DNA of 64,000 nt, from contig JAWQEG010002498.1 in the NCBI GenBank assembly GCA_033782935.1, forward strand, positions 106,888-170,887. The letters run 5' to 3'. The stretch is from Petrolisthes cinctipes (Eukaryota; Arthropoda; Malacostraca; Decapoda; Porcellanidae). The position numbers were made by a program, and so were the translations under genes. Shown here one piece after another: positions 1 to 11,904 of the stretch; position 1 is the first letter of the stretch, and every line of letters begins with the position of its first letter. The notes under the pieces are model-generated. The model made no database searches, was not told the DNA's origin, and was given only the letters and a program-made list of their open reading frames with translations.

Positions 1-61
1 TAGTGTGAGAACCAACCTTTGTAGTGTAACGACTGGGAGGCTTGTTACTACCAGAAAAGGT

Positions 62-575
62 TTACAGCAGACTCAGTACTAGGTACAGTTTTATTGGTAT
101 AGTAACACAAGGTAAAATAACAGTAAGTGTTGCCAAGCACCAGTGTAGAGTCTCCCCGCTTGCCTGGATGCGTGTGTTGCTTGGAGAAGTTCGTGGCGTT
201 GCTTGGAGAAGGTCGTGGCATTGCTTGGAGAAGGTCGTGGAATTGCTTGTAGCACTTGTCGTGTTGCTTGAGGGTGACCTTGGTGTAGCGTGTGGCGAGA
301 GGAGCCCTGGCGTGGAGTGCCCACCATCAGGTCCGGCTATGTTGGTAGCCTCCACGCCCTTCCTCCACAGTGGAGGACACCTCCTCTCCGTCCCCCAGTG
401 ATGGTAGTGAGGTGGTGGCAGCAGAGAGAAGGATGCCCTTCCTGTGGACAAAGTAATCTCGCTCGTCGCAGGTAACAAAGCCATAGTCCTTCAAATGGTT
501 AAACCACTTCACCCTGCCAACAAGACTGTCAGCAGGGGAAGTGGTGTTGGTTGGTAGAGGTGTTGACTGGGCCAT
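62..575 (-). pseudogene. Y-box-type cold-shock-domain gene, copy 1 (frameshifted), left arm of the ISL2EU palindrome
   Basis: The ATG at 575-573 sits in a strong Kozak context (GCCATGG). The N-terminal frame (down to about 345) reads a cold-shock domain with the WFN strand, a YGFV stretch where RNP1 lies and a YFVHR stretch where RNP2 lies. A GDGEEV...VEEGR segment follows, which resembles the end of the CSD in Y-box proteins. Relative to the copy at 34018-34539 there is an 8-nt deletion near 362, so the rest of the protein (EATNIAGPDGG onward) lies in another frame running to 62. A minus-strand AATAAA lies at 95-90. Y-box CSDs bind single-stranded RNA or DNA; no activity is claimed for this broken copy. 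Promoter-proximal sequence up to about 660 is shared with the other arms. Confidence 0.8.
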
Positions 576-762
576 GGCTGGTGAGTGTCTCCCCAGCAAC
601 GTTCCCCAGAGTACAGACAAGGACCTACATACACTCCTATTAATAATTAATTAAGGTCAACAGGTAGTTACCCTTAGCTTAGCTTGTTGGATTTCTTGGC
701 TATCAACCAGTGGCATATAGCCAAAGGTCATTAAGCCAATGGATCCATTTTATTATATCAAT

Positions 763-3700
763 CTATATAAGGTCATAAAGTTTTGTCTCCCTCAGAAAAC
801 TCAGCAGTTTGTTTATAATATTCTTATCATCTGATAGAATATTTTCGATGGTTAGAGCTATTTTTTTAAGTTGAAAAAATTGTTTAATTTTACTTCTTTG
901 ATTATCATGATCAGTACAAAAAATTAATAAATTATTTATAGATAGTATTGTGTTGCATGATGTGCATTGAGGGGGAAAATTTCTGTTAATATATGGTTTT
1001 AGGTGGGTTAACCATGTGGCGTTAACCCTTAGACGGGCCAACACCACCTCGTTCCTGCGACTACGCCATGATGACGTAGCCCAGGGTTCAATAACTTTTT
1101 TGACTTTGTTTCTGATGTCTAATCTGGTCCACTGCCTTTGCCACAGGAGATGAATTCGAGACTTAATGAGGGAAACAAAACACCTGAGATCCGTACGGAC
1201 TATGCTAAGGTCCAGATCAACAGTTGACCCGGCTAGTATATCAGCCTGTTCATTGCCATAGATACCATAATGTGAAGGTACCCATATTAGCTTGATTGAT
1301 TTATTGGCACAAAACAGCTTACTAATGATATTACCCTGTATTTCGTTGTTAGTTGTATTTAAGGATTTAATAGCTTGAAGTGAACTTAATGAATCTGTAA
1401 AAATAACTATCCTATCGTGGGTCGTCGATAGGGCATAATCCAAAGCTTTATTAATAGCAAAAAGTTCAGCAAGAAAAATAGATGTATGAATCACCAGTCT
1501 GAATCTTAACTGACATTCAGTCGACCATACACCTGCACCCACACATTCATCCATCTTGGAGCCGTCGGTATACAGATGGAAATATGAAAGATGTTGAACA
1601 ATTATCTCACGAAACCTCTGGTGTACCTCCACCTCCGGCACCCGGGATTTAACCCCTGGCAACCAGGAATCCACAATAGTGAAGGGGGGTGTTACCCAGG
1701 GTGCAATATTTACTAAAACCAGGGAATCGATTGTTGATAATTCTATACCGACACACTCTACGAGGTCGTGGAGTCTTGCTCTGAGGGACCTCACGCCTGT
1801 GCCCTCCGGGGCCGTGCGACGCCCAGGCGGATAACTCGGCCCTCCCGGGGGCCTATCGCCATGGCCCCCCGGCTGCAAATGCCTCACCAAGGCATTACCG
1901 GGAGGATGACTCTGCTCCCCGGGTACCTGAACTTGGGGCCTGGTCCCCATTGGCCTCACGCCAGTGCCCCCTGGGGCGCAGGGATTCCCGGACTGATGAC
2001 TCGGTCCCTCTGCCAGGGGCCTAGCGCCATGGCCCCCTGGGTGCTGTTGCCGTAGCAAGGCATTCCCGGGAAGATGACTCGGCACCCTGGATTTCTTAGC
2101 ACAGTATACTAACAGTTGTTGATCTCGTCTCAATCGGAGGGGAGGCACTTGTGACTCCACCTCTAGACGCTCGATTCGAGTGCAACGTAGGGCTCCAAGA
2201 CACACACACAAACACGCATTCTGCACAACATCCAAACCTTTCAACACAGACTCAGATGCCGAACCATACACTATTGACCCATAATCTACTCTAGATCTAA
2301 TCAGGGATTTATATAGCATTAGCAATGACTTCCTATCTGCTCCCCATTGAGTACCAGAAATGCACTTCAGCAAATTGAGTGCTTTTAAACATTTAATTTT
2401 TAACTGACTGACATGGACTCGCCATGTCAGTCGACTGTCAAAATGCAGTCCAAGAAATTTAGTAGAATTTTGAATAGGTACGGGGTTGACACACATAGTC
2501 AGCCTGACGTCTGGCTTCTTCCTATGAGTGAAAATAACCCCTACACTCTTTCTTACTGAAAACTTAAAACCCAACTGGAGGCCCCAATTGTGAATCAAAT
2601 CCAGTGCCAATTGGATCCGAGTTGCCGAAAACTCTGCATTACAGCTGGAGTGCCATATCGCACAGTCGTCGGCGTACAGTGAATATTTAAGATTTCGAGG
2701 AGGAGCTGGTAGAATGTCATTGATCATACATAGAAATAAGGTCGGAGACAGAACACTCCCCTGGGAGACCCCATTTGCCTGGACAAATATGTCCGAGAAA
2801 GTGACTGTGTCCGAAAAAAGCTTGACAGAGAAAGTTCTGTCAGAAATGAAGTTCTTAACAAAAAAGGGCAGGTTACCGCGTAATCCCATCGCATATAGTT
2901 TCCTGAGGAGGCCATGTCGCCAAGTCATGTCGTAGGCTTTTTCAATGTCTAAAAATACTGCAATCAAAAATTGTTTTTTGGCAAATGCCTCTTGAATTTG
3001 AACTTCCAGGTTCACTAGCTGATCGAGCGTCTGGTGACCTTTACGGAAGCCACACTGCTCGTCAACCAGTAAATTCCTGGAATTTAAAAAATGCAATAGC
3101 CTACGATTAACAATTCGTTCCATGACCTTGCATAAGCAACTTGTGAGCGCAATAGGGCGATACGATGAAGTCGATCTGGGGTCCCCCCCTCCTTTCGGTA
3201 TGGGAATGACATGTGCAAAGTGCCACGAGTTTGGAAAGGTGTGACCCCTCCAAATCTCGTTAAATACTTGCAACATCTTGATCATGGAATCATGATCAAG
3301 ATGCTTTATCATCTCATACCGAATCTCATCGGGTCCTGGGGATATCCCACTACAGGCTCCTAGGGCTTGGACAAGCTCTTGCATTGTTAGATCACTGTTG
3401 TAATCTAATTCATCTCCTGTGGCAAAGTCAATATGCTGCAGCTCTTTAATAGTGTCGCTTTTAAATTTAATCACAATAGGAAAATGGTCGCTTCCCAATG
3501 AGTCATCAATGGGTAGCCACTGGAAAGAGGCTGCAATCGATGGGGAGACCAGAGATAGGTCAAGGACGCTAAAATTACCAGTATTATCATCAACTCTCGT
3601 CGGACTACCGTCGTTCAGAAGAACCAAATTGGAATCACTGATTAGCCTAGCCATCTGTTCCCCCTTTCTGTCATCCTGCAGGGAACCCCATAACGTATGA

Positions 3701-4112
3701 TGAGCATTAAAATCTCCTACAATTAATTTTCTACAGGGCAGACTGTTCTGTAGATCAAAAACATCATCATAAGTTACTGTATCAGGAGGACAGTAGACAG
3801 AACAGATAGTCAGGTAGGTGCCACCGAATTTTACTCTGCAAGCGACACTTTCCAGAGGAAAATTACAGGGCACATCAGTGAAAGGGAGGTTATGGCGGAT
3901 GTAGATTGCCACTCCACCTCCACCCCTCCCCCCACGATCCCTCCTAATTAACCTGTAGTTCCGAAGCTGAACAACCTCGTCTTCGACTTGGTCGTTCAGA
4001 TGAGTTTCCTGAAGGGCAATAATATCGGCAGCGTAAAAACAAGCCAGAAGTTTGAGTTCATTTAATCTAGCTCTAAGACTTCGACAGTTCCATTGGAGTA
4101 TGGTTAGCGCGA
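763..4112 (-). pseudogene. ORF2 of element A1: endonuclease, reverse transcriptase, RNase H
   Basis: The frame stays open from about 4112 to 763, but no ATG is found at the expected start (the related ORF2 at 39901 begins with ATG directly before LTVLQWN). Visible parts are an AP-type endonuclease (LQWNCRSL, LQETHL, GDFNAHH, GSDHFPI), reverse transcriptase (FLDIEKAYDMTW, then YADD in SLYADDCAIW) and RNase H (YTDGSK, AELFAI, FTDSLSSL, GNEQAD). A degenerate C-terminal cysteine motif (CTSCN) follows. Compared with the copy at 39.9 kb, about 195 residues between endonuclease and RT are missing without breaking the frame. A Gly/Pro-rich repeat block replaces part of the RT-RNase H spacer. Such proteins nick the target and reverse-transcribe element RNA. 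The deletion suggests this copy is dead in spite of its open frame. Confidence 0.88.
1770..2090 (-). repeat. GC-rich in-frame tandem repeat inside A1 ORF2
   Basis: About four diverged units of roughly 75-85 bp, each with a CCCGGGAATGCC-like core and a GGGGCCATGGCGATAGG-like core. They are translated in the ORF2 frame as Pro/Gly/His/Arg-rich sequence (for example HLPGNALLRQQHPGGHGARP). They are absent from the homologous position of element A2 and much more GC-rich than the surrounding ORF. Confidence 0.75.
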
Positions 4113-4115
4113 AGA

Positions 4116-5477
4116 TTATCGCTGTTTATGGGGTTTCTTGGAGCCTTGTTCGTCTGGCCGAACCTTTTTGTGCTGGGAGGGAAGACCCTCTTCCTCCCCT
4201 GCACTTCCCGGGGACCTCCCGCGGGCAGGTTTCGCGACGGTAGTCTCCATCGCCTGTTCCTCTCCATGAGGTACAGAGCCAGTCCTCGAACGGCTCGTCT
4301 CGCGACGAGCCGGACGACTCCCGGATGTAGGCTTCATGGGAGTCACCTGAGCGAGAACATGAGGTTTAGAAGCTGATACGGTATCATCAGCTTTGTGGTG
4401 CTTTTGCTGGGTTGATTCAACAACTTCTAATTTCTTTGTCAAACTTTCTACTAGCAGCGTTAATTTACTTACTGTATCCTTTAATTCTTTAATTTCGTTA
4501 TCCTTTGCCTGGATAGCCACGTTAACATGAGCCGTATTTACAGGAGCATTGGTGCAAGTCATAGCTGCAGCATAGGAAACTATGGGAGTTTGGTTAACCC
4601 CCTCCACCTTCCTCTTTGCCTCACCATAACTGACATCATGAGCCCTCATGTATGCCATTGCTTCAGTCTCCACTTTAAGGCTCCTGCAGTCACCTGCACT
4701 TGCCTGGTGGGGGCTGCCGCAATTAGCACACCTGAAGACTGTCTCTGAACACAACTCAGTCTCGTGACTACCTGCACATTTACCACAAGTGAATGAATTT
4801 TTATTGAAGCACCTCAATGCTGTGTGTCCGAATTTCTGGCAACGGAAACAACGCATCGGTTTCTGTATGTATGGTCTAATGTTAACAATTTAGTATCCAA
4901 TCTTTACCGTTTCCGGAATCTGGGCTGAAGCAAAAGTCATGAAACACAAGCCAAATTTCTCTCTCTTGTTCTCTCTCATCCTGGTCATACTTTGTACATC
5001 AACAACGCCTTGGTCCTTCATTCCTTCCAAAATGTCTGCCTCATTCAGAGCAGCCAAATCCTTATGGAAAATTACGCCCTTACAGGTATTTGGCCCCACT
5101 GGAATGGTGGCTTTCACCTTCAAGTTATGAATTTGCGTCAGTTTAAGGAGATCCTTAACCTGGGATGCCTTCAGTACTTTCACCAGGAGACTACCATCAC
5201 GCAACTTGTTAGCAGCAGCAAGACTGCCACCCACTTGACCATCAAGGACCTTTTTGACGATAAAGGGGTTAAAATTCTTGAAAGACTGACCCTCATCTAC
5301 ACATCTAATATTTACATAACGAGCATTCATAGGAGGAATTTTAACATCAGGTTGTCGTTGTCTGTCTGCCGTAGGGGTTCCATTATTGTCTGCCGTTGTC
5401 CTAGTTTGGTCCCTGGTCGTTAACCTCCCTCCTTGAGGAGGAGGGAGGCTAGTCGGGGGGTCATCCATCCGGGGCAT
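4116..5477 (-). pseudogene. ORF1 (gag-like, zinc-knuckle) of element A1, split by one stop
   Basis: Two consecutive segments in the same frame (5477-4890 and 4889-4116) are separated by one TAA at 4892-4890, where the homologous protein at 38560 has Glu (IGYEIVN). The N-terminal half is an RNA-binding-type domain shared with A2 ORF1 (FNPFIVKKVLDG, PETVKIGY). The second half has three CCHC-type knuckles (CFRCQKFGHTALRC, CGKCAGSHETELC, CANCGSPHQASAGDC), a probable coiled coil (KELKDTVSKLTLLVESLTKKL) and a basic tail. ORF1 proteins of I-type elements coat the element RNA. The stop removes the knuckles, so this copy is probably non-functional. Confidence 0.88.
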
Positions 5478-6429
5478 CGGACTACGTCCGCCCCCTCTCC
5501 TCGCACACTCACCTACCTCCCTTAACTATTGTATCAACACAAGAAAATGGACAATAATTTAGGGAATAAAAGTTACCTTTACTAGCCCCCCCCCAGTGGT
5601 AGCCTGGCGGCATTCTCCAGTACCAGCTAGGGGATCGGAGTTTGTGCGGAAGGAACTTCCCCACCACCGAACCTGCCTAATGCGAGGGGTGGTGTAGTAG
5701 GAAACCACCTCCCAAGCGAATACCGTTGCTCAGCCAAGAGACAACCGTAGGCCAAGGAGATCGCATGGAAAATATGGAAGAAAAAGTAGTTTAAGAAAAA
5801 GAGGTGCCCAAATGACGCACCAGACTACTGGCCCCCCCTACCACAGGGTTTCCCCTGAGGCAGTGAGTGCTGCGGGTCTGGTGTGGGGAACAACTAACTA
5901 CTAGCTACCATAAATTACTGGTTGTCCTCCAGCAAAAAAACAAATCACTGAAGGTGTACACAGCAGTGCAGCAAAACGCTGCAAATTTACTTTACTTAAT
6001 TACTTTACTAGAGCAAAGAAACAACAGAGTACTGCCGGTAAGAGACCTCGGTACACCAAGGTAACTCCACGAACAATACTGTAGTCTGTTGTTGCTGTGC
6101 TAAACGAGGACGAGGTCTTGACTCAACATAGTCTGGACGCATGTGTGTGTAGTTACCCGATAACCTGTCAAAATTTAGTAGTGAACTAAATCTCACTACA
6201 GAAAATAAGCTGCTAAGCAACAGCATTTTTTATTTTTTATTTAAGGTTTATTGTGCATTACAATACATTATACATAAACATAGCACAGAGTTATACATAT
6301 AATATACTTGAATTACACAAAGCGGGCATCAGCCCGCCGGTTGGAGTTTGGATGTTCCCGTGCTGGGTTGCTTGGTGGTGGCGAGAGGTGCTGTGCTCAC
6401 AGGTGCCTAAAAAGTGAGCTGTGGTGTGG

Positions 6430-7701
6430 TCAGCAGGGCGGGGGGGCCGCCCTGAGCACCTGCAGCATCAGGTCAGTGGGTGTGTGGCGAACGAGGAGGG
6501 CGGCCCTGGCCTGGCGGCTGCTGAGAAGTCCCCAACCCGCAGGCTGGGCGGCGGTTGGTGGTAACGGCACTGATCTGAGGGCGGCCATGGTCAGGCAGGA
6601 AACGAGGTAGTGTACTAGCGGGTGGCGACAGTGCTTCCCGCAGTGGTCGCACTCCTGCCCCTGGAAGCCGTCGTACAGCTCCTCCCTGGTGCAGTAGCCC
6701 AGCCTTACGCGCTGTAGCAGCACCCCGTCTGACCTAGGCTGTTGCTGGGAGGCATCCAGTGGCTGGTAGTCGGTGGCGGCAGCGTACCAAGCCGCCTGTC
6801 TCTTCCTCGCTTCCAGTTGCCGGTGTGTGTGGTGGGCGTGCTGGGCTGCGGCGCACTTGGCACGTGCCTTTACTTGACGCAGACTGGGGGACACATGCCT
6901 GGTCACCTGGTGGCCACCAGCTGCTCTCTTGGCGGCTGCGTCAGCAGATTCATTGCCTCGTACTCCAACGTGGCTAGGGATCCAGTTGAGCTTCACCTGC
7001 CGCCCCTGCGCGGCGATGCTCTGGAGGATACCCAGAATGGTGGTGATGAGGCCCACATTGTCTTTGGGATGCGGCTGCTGAAGGGCCTGTAGCCCCGCTC
7101 TGGAGTCTGTGTGCAGCATCACGGTGGGCTCCTGTCGGTGGTGGGCGTGCTCCAGAGCCAGTTGGATGGCCACCAGCTCTGTCTGTAGGGTGGAGCAGTG
7201 ATTAGAGGTCCTCTCGCACAACTCAGTCCCTCTGGTGATGGCAGCAGCACCCGTTCTTCCGCTGTCAGGATCGACTGAGCCGTCGGTGTAGTACACCGCA
7301 CTGTCTGGTTCAGTGACTTGTGCAATGGCCATGAGGGCATGCTGCCGCATCTCTTCTGTGATGCACTGCGACTTGCTGGCGGGCAGCTGCGTGGCGGAGA
7401 AAACTGCCGCGGGGGGCTCCCATGGGGGCGGGGCATGATAGGTGGGGGCAGGGAGGTCCGCCTGCAGCCAGTCCTTTGTGTGGGTCAGGGTGGCTTGAAG
7501 CAGCCAAGGGTTGCGGCGTAGAGTGTCGACGCCCTGGGTGGCCGCCAGCCGCAGTCTCCTCTGCGTCACACCCTCCGCGTCGCGCTGCAGCACCCTCGAT
7601 ATGCGGCAGGCTGTGATGTGCTGTACCCTGGTGGTGAGGGGTACCAGGCTGGTCTCACTCTGCATGACGCATGCACTGGTCCACCTCGGAGCTCCCAGCA
7701 T
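6430..7701 (-). pseudogene. Element B RNase H and C-terminal zinc motif
   Basis: A 423-codon frame continuing the RT after the frameshift. RNase H residues are visible as YYTDGSV, LQTELVAIQLAL, LHTDSRAGLQAL and GNESADAAAK, that is the D-E-D-D set. Near the C-terminus CDHCGKHCRHPLVHYLVSC matches the CX2C...HX4C finger found at the end of I-type ORF2 proteins. The frame ends at 6430 in the 3' UTR. Overlap with the RT frame near 7566-7701 reflects the frameshift, not a real overlapping gene. Confidence 0.85.
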
Positions 7702-9938
7702 GGTCCCTTAATGGCGGTGTTCTGCACTACCTCGAGCCGCTCCTGCTGGTTTGGGGAGAGTGCTAGGAGGACGAGGGCGCTGTAGTCCACCAGGGAGCGT
7801 ACCGCCTGCACGTAGTACAGGCGTAAAACGGAGAAGGTGGCGCCCGCAGTGGGTCGCGTCATGGCCCGCATCACGTTCAGCCTGGCCTGCATCCTCTCCC
7901 TCAGGTAGGCGGTGTGGGTTGTGAAGGACAGCCGCTTGTCGACCCACACACTGAGGTACTGATAGGAGTTGGTCCAGGCCAGATCGATTACCTGGACGCG
8001 GAGCTGCCATGCTGGGTCCGTTGCCTTTAACATCATGGCCCGGGTCTTCTCTGCTGATATCTTGAGCCCCAGGTCTTGGCACTTCTCGCTGATGAGGTCA
8101 AGCGCTTGCTGTGTTTTCCTGAGCTTGTTGCCCTTTCCAGTGACCATGAGGGCGAGGTCGTCTGCGTAACTCAGCAAGACGGTGCCGGTATGGAAAGGCA
8201 GGGCTACCAGTTGCTCCATCAGCAGGTTGAAAAGTAGGGGGCTGAGGATGCTGCCCTGGGGTGTCCCATTTTCCATCTCTTGGAAGCTCGACTTGTGACC
8301 CTGGAATCTGACCCTGGCACGGCGGTGCTGCAGGAAGTCGCGAAGCCACGCCAGCATCCTTCCTCGCACCCCTTTCTTCACAAGTGCGTCGAGGATGGCG
8401 TGGGGGCTGGCCAGTTCGAATGCCTTCTCCAGGTCGATGAAGACAGCAACGGTGGGGCGGTGGTTGATATGAGTCATCAGGGCGAGGATACTGTCTGCTG
8501 TGCTCACTCCGCGGGTGTAGCCAAATATGTGTGGGTGAGAGGGCCCTATGTGCCACTGTAGCCGAGCTAGCACCATTTTCTCGGCTGTTTTGGCAAAGCA
8601 GCTGAGGAGAGAGATGGGCCTAAGCTTGGAGGGCTCTCTCGGCTTGGGGATCGGTTGGATGTCGGCTTCCTTCCAAGCGGGCGGCAGGCGTCCCGCTGTC
8701 CATGAGGCGTTGAGCGTGGCTAACAGCGCGGCGTCCCCAGCCGGCCCTGCGTGAGCCAGCATGGAGTATGGCACACCGTCTGCACCCGTTGCTGTGTCGC
8801 GGCCTCGCCTCTTTGCCTGTTGCAACTCTTGAAGGGAAAAAGGCCGGTCAGTCATGTCAGCTACCTCCATCGCCTCCCTGACAGCCTCGTCGCGGTGTGG
8901 CTGGAGCTGCTGTTGGGTGCGTCGTGTGTGGAGAGGAAGCTGGTTGCTGGAGCCCCGCGAGGTGAAGATAGTGGCGAGCCTCTCTGCCTCCTGCTGTGGG
9001 TGCGGTTGTGCTGCCGGGCGGGGTGGGGCAGCACCAGAGGCCGTCCTCACACTTCTCCACATTTGACCTAGGGACGTGTGCTGGCTAAAAGTGGCGCACC
9101 ACTCCAGCCACTTGTCTTCTTTGGCCCTCAGGGACACCCGCCGTGCACGGGCCACTACTTCCTGCAGGAGTCTCAGGTTGTTGGGATTGGGGCGTTTCTT
9201 GTAGAGTTTCCGGTGCAGGTTGACTCGGTGGTTGTGCTCGCGCATCTCATCATTATAGTACCACCAGTCTGTCCGGTGGCGGCAACTTGGGGCACACATG
9301 GGTATGGCTGTGGTGGCTGCTGTCTGGATGGCCGCCGTCAGGTCTCTCTCCTGCTGGTGTAGGTCATCCGGTGGCTGATAATCGGCCCACCACTCGTCGA
9401 GGGAGGCCTGAAACCTGCTCCAATCCGCCCTCCTTATGTTCCATCGAGGGGGAGGACGGGGCGGGACAGGGGGGGCCACTGGGAGGGAAGTGAGGGTGGC
9501 GAAGTGGTCGCTGGTGAGGGTGGGGTGCACCTCCCAGATGGCGTCGGCAGCCAGGTCACTAGACACCAGGGTGAGGTCAAGCCTCCCCCCTCGGGTGTGG
9601 GTGGCCTCCCCAGTGTTGAGAAGGCGGACGTGAGGGATATCCTCGAGCAGCACAGCCAGGTGGCGGCCCGTCTCATTGGTTGGGGATGGCGACTGCAGCA
9701 TGGGGTGGTGGGCATTGAGGTCTCCCGCCACCAGGACACTGGAGTGGGAGGCAAGGCTGAGCAGTTCCCCAGCCTCCAGCTGGTGTCGCTGGCTCCTGTA
9801 TATGTTGTACACCAGGAGCAGGAGGCCTCCAACCTGCAGCTCTAGTGCCAGCACCTCCACCCCGTCCCCGCAGTGGACTGGGGCTGCTACTCTGCAGTGG
9901 GGGATGGTGCTTCTCACTAGTGCTGCACATCCGCGGGT
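7566..9938 (-). pseudogene. Element B endonuclease and reverse transcriptase (truncated, frameshifted)
   Basis: The frame contains the later endonuclease motifs (AGDLNAHHP, RLDLTLVSSD, TSDHFATL) and RT motifs (RPISLLSC, FIDLEKAFE, TPQGSILSPLLFN, LLSYADDLAL). The endonuclease N-terminus is missing. The open frame continues for about 20 codons upstream into the transposon TIR (to 10001), giving a chance chimeric N-terminus. At about 7700 a one-base frameshift moves the continuation (starting MLGAPRW) into the frame of the RNase H segment. The YADD catalytic pair is intact. It would reverse-transcribe element RNA at nicked target DNA if repaired; this copy is dead. Confidence 0.85.
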
Positions 9939-10353
9939 GCAAATAAAAAATTGTTGGTCATATAATATTGCGTTTTCTGTGTAAAAATAGAAAAACTTCA
10001 TTTTGACTGCTATAACTCAAAAATGATATATAAATAACGTAAATAATAATTATCTATCTATCTATTGCCAGACGCCTTAATCCCCGAATAGATGGCCACA
10101 AATGAATCGCCTCCATGAACCTTTGTTAAGTCCGTTGTCGTCAACATTGGGTCAGTCCGAATCCGATGCAAGTCGTTGTTTACTGTGGCAGTCCAATTTT
10201 TTAAGGGGGAGGGTCTCTAGCCCAACCTTTTTAGTCACCATTTACGACACGTGCAGGATACGTGAGGCTGTAACGTGAGGAGGTCGTTACTACCAAAGGG
10301 TGTTATAGTATACTACCAATACTAGGCACGGTTTATTCACAGAGTATACAAGT

Positions 10354-11234
10354 ATGTCTGGGCAGGTCCTAGGCTCACTTCATGCCCATGAGAGGAAGAC
10401 GCCTGACGCCCAACCACCGCAGCGACGGCAGCAGCAGGCAGGTAAACTGACAGAATTTCATCAGGTTCTTTTATGTTTGATGAAATTAAGACATAATTAA
10501 CTCTTCAAAGATTTGGCATATAGATTTGGTGTTCATCAGTCTACAGCTTCGAGAATATCCCTGTGTGTGATAGATGCTCTGAATGTTAACTTGGTACCAA
10601 CACTTGTATTTTGGCCTGATCGTGAGGAAGTGCGGAGAACTCTGCCAATGCCATTTAGAGATAGCCTACATTTCTATCCTGTATTGCCATAATTGATTGT
10701 TTTGAGATATTCATTGAAAGACCAAAGGATTTACTGGCAAGGGCACAAACATACTCAAACTACAAAATCCATAATACTGCTAAATATCTCATAGCAATTG
10801 CTCCACAAGGCAGTATTTCATTTATATCACAGGGATCGATGGGGTGGACGTACAATACATCTGATAAGTGCCTCACTGAAAACAGTTCATTTGTGAATAA
10901 CCCAATACCAGGAGATGTTATCCTTGCTGATAGAGGTTTTAATATTAAAGACAGTGTTGCATTATACCGTTGCAATTTAGAAATACCAGCTTTTACACGA
11001 GGAAAGAAGCAACTGAGTATGATAGAGATTCAGGACACAAGAGAAATAGCATCTCAGCGAATTCATGTAGAAGGTGTCATTGGTCATCTTAGGAATAAGT
11101 ATACTATGCTGCAGGATACTCATCCTCTTACCATGCTACAAAGCGATGATTCAGGTCTCACCTGCCTTGACAAATGTGTACGAGTAGCATGTGCCCTTGT
11201 GAATATGTGTCCCTCAGTCGTTCCTTTGGATTAA
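10354..11234 (+). pseudogene. ISL2EU/IS4EU-like DDE transposase, copy 1
   Basis: A possible start ATG lies at 10354, followed by GQVLGSLHAHERKTPDAQPP, a Gln-rich stretch and a helix-turn-helix-like region (LAYRFGVHQSTASRIS). A TAA interrupts this part (RHN*LFK, near 10497), and a one-base shift near 10690 separates it from the catalytic half. The catalytic half shows [12 protein letters not shown] (D), DVILADRGF (D) and QRIHVEGVIGHLRNKY (E), the DDE_Tnp_4 pattern of HARBI1/ISL2EU-type transposases that cut and paste DNA between terminal inverted repeats. All three window copies that can be scored share the frameshift. No YqaJ-type second ORF was found. Confidence 0.85.
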
Positions 11235-11736
11235 ACACAATGTACAGACATTTTGTTCACATATTGCATCTTACCACATTGGTGGTGTTGACCATGGCTT
11301 GGTATTAGTCCGTATGTTTATAATAGATAGTATGTCTGGCAATAGATAGATAGATAAATATTATTCACGTTATTTATATATTATTCTTGAGTTATAGCAT
11401 TCAAAATAAAGTTTTTCTATTTTTACACAGAAAACGCAATATTATATGACCAACAATTTTGTATTTGCAGTTTTCAATACACAAGTTAAAGAATAAATGA
11501 AATAACTATTCTGAAACATATTTATATGATATTTGAAGGTGGCAGTTTTTTTTAATTTTATGTCTTTCTGTTGACTACAATGATAATGCAGTATCTTTTT
11601 GTGAGATTATAGAAATATAACATAAAATAGCTAGAACATGTAACATTTAAATAAGCTGTGCTTTCTTGGCTAGTTCCATTTATGATAGTTGCTGCAAATT
11701 CTTAAATTTAACTCCATAATTTTGGCAGGTCATCAG

Positions 11737-11904
11737 GTAACTACCTGTTGACCTTAATTAACTATTAAATGGAGTGTATTTAGGTCCTTGTCTGTACTCT
11801 GGGGAACGTTGCTGGGGAGACACTCACCAGCCATGGCCCAGTCAACACCTCTACCAACCAACACCATTTCCCCTGCTGACCGTCTTGTTGGCAGGGTGAA
11901 ATAA
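11737..11904 (+). pseudogene. 5' fragment of the CSD gene, right arm of copy 1
   Basis: The 5' flank and ATG (11833-11835) match the other CSD copies. The frame codes only the first residues up to LVGRVK and then reads TAA, because sequence diverges abruptly after GGGTGAAA, just before the WFN strand. The orientation is opposite to the left-arm copy. The same junction occurs at 24252, so truncation preceded duplication of the block. Confidence 0.85.

Larger units (their letters stand above)
674..6148 (-). mobile_element. I-superfamily non-LTR retrotransposon A1, full span with target duplications
   Basis: The 10-bp direct repeat GTAGTTACCC at 664-673 and 6149-6158 flanks the element. An unoccupied paralogous site is present around 24083-24092 in inverse orientation, which reads straight through GGGTAACTAC. 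The element is in minus orientation: 5' UTR about 5480-6148, ORF1 4116-5477, ORF2 763-4112, then a short 3' UTR ending in repeated AGCTTAGCTT-type sequence rather than poly-A. It is inserted in the 5' flank of the CSD/ISL2EU unit. It is related to, but clearly divergent from, the element at 38190-45265. Confidence 0.85.
6228..9943 (-). mobile_element. Non-LTR retrotransposon B, 5'-truncated, GC-rich coding sequence
   Basis: Minus-strand element. Its 3' end at about 6228 has an AAATAAAAAATAAAAA-type tail on the element strand. The 5' end is cut inside the endonuclease, abutting ISL2EU TIR sequence at about 9940-9946. Its coding DNA is strikingly GC-rich beside the AT-rich host element. I-superfamily-like order: endonuclease, RT, RNase H, C-terminal CCHC. 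Confidence 0.8.
6220..11694 (+). mobile_element. ISL2EU/IS4EU-like DNA transposon copy 1, interrupted by element B
   Basis: The right terminal inverted repeat (about 11333-11694) matches the complement of the left TIR of the copy at 36139. The left TIR is represented only by its outermost bases (near 6220-6228) and its inner part (about 9946-10080), with non-LTR element B between. Roughly 230 bp of TIR were lost at the insertion. Internal sequence 10080-10354 is non-coding and includes a TTTATT-bearing segment resembling the complement of the CSD gene's 3' end. The transposase pseudogene follows. CSD sequence flanks both outer edges. Confidence 0.75.
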
